Shown here: piece by piece, positions 63,875-64,000 of the stretch
Position numbering within the stretch: position 1 is the first letter of the stretch
Layout of the letters: every line of letters starts with the position of its first letter
Source of the DNA: JACPDH01 sp041671505
GTDB lineage: Bacteria > Acidobacteriota > Thermoanaerobaculia > Gp7-AA8
Assembly (NCBI GenBank): GCA_041671505.1
Contig: JBAZBK010000015.1
Span: forward strand, 100,665 to 164,664
DNA: 64,000 bases
Direction: 5' to 3'
Position numbers and translations under genes: made by a program
The notes under the pieces: generated by a model
Told to the model about the DNA's origin: nothing
The model's database searches: none
The model's input: only the letters and a program-made list of their open reading frames with translations

Positions 63875-64000
63875 TGTTCAGCGACAATTAGAACTGTGCC
63901 CCAACGACAACTAGATCTACGGGTCAACGACAACTAGATCTGGGGATCGAGTCTCCACAAAAGTAGCGCCGATCGATCGGGTAGAGTGCGCCTCCCCAAG
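63875..64000. mobile_element. Possible end of an IS21-like insertion sequence
   Basis: Begins TGTTCAGCGACAATTAG and holds two direct repeats CAACGACAACTAGATCT (63904-63920 and 63928-63944). A TG-start followed by several short direct repeats is how IS21-family ends look. The rest would lie beyond the window. No transposase is visible here. Confidence 0.4.

Noticed and set aside
63640..63933. Short frames near the right edge
   Set aside because: No ribosome sites, no recognisable features, and overlap with the possible IS end.

Overview
This 64 kb window is a high-GC bacterial chromosome segment with no rRNA, tRNA, CRISPR array or phage genes that I can see. The gene content fits a soil or sediment Acidobacteriota-type organism. 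Pointers are a Ser/Thr kinase fused to a TolB/WD40-like propeller, a large sortilin-like BNR-repeat protein, a HEAT-PilT fusion, the Fur/rubrerythrin/DUF3501/Hdr-like operon and many dispersed palindromes. This is an inference from content, not a placement by marker genes.

Layout. (1) 1-19 kb is a sensing and stress region: the start of an M48 protease, a CsbD protein followed by a PAS-rich histidine kinase, a CheY-like regulator and a GGDEF-EAL protein, then a NarL-type kinase/regulator pair. Around them are many small envelope or stress proteins (CsbD, GlsB/YeaQ, BON lipoprotein, lmo0937-like, OsmC, VIT-like, DUF3494). Seven copies of one double palindrome (two GTAG-N3-CTAC sites, 44-46 bp overall) sit upstream of these genes and look like one regulon. 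(2) 19.4-22.5 kb is a MacA/MacB/LolD-like efflux or lipoprotein-export ABC operon. (3) 23-29.5 kb holds the BNR-repeat protein, an M61 aminopeptidase and a cyclase-family lipoprotein. (4) 29.9-32.9 kb is a peroxide/iron stress operon: Fur/PerR, rubrerythrin, DUF3501, Fe-S CCG-domain protein. (5) 33-40 kb has a TrhA/hemolysin-III membrane protein, two PilT-family ATPases (one fused to HEAT repeats), citrate synthase and a small membrane protein. (6) 40-52.8 kb has two SpoIIE-type phosphatases, a K+ channel with RCK domains, a Ser/Thr kinase, an AI-2E-family permease, Hsp20 and a PadR/RDD pair with a clear promoter-operator. (7) 52.9-63.5 kb is a tightly overlapping nine-gene operon on the minus strand. 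It encodes two HTH-EIIA(Ntr)-like regulators and a complete Hyf/complex-I-like membrane module with three antiporter-like subunits. Its large subunit lacks the nickel-binding cysteines.

Working together. The first part looks like an envelope/osmotic stress response controlled by local two-component systems. The last operon looks like an ion-pumping, ferredoxin-type oxidoreductase of the Ehr (hydrogenase-related) kind, placed under dedicated PTS-like regulators; its electron donor is not encoded here.

Intergenic DNA is unusual. Many gaps hold arrays of 7-bp tandem units (a different unit in each gap, often as inverted pairs) plus at least five families of 35-230 bp palindromes. The heptamer GTTAGGC also appears enriched and supplies many of the TTA leucine codons I noticed.
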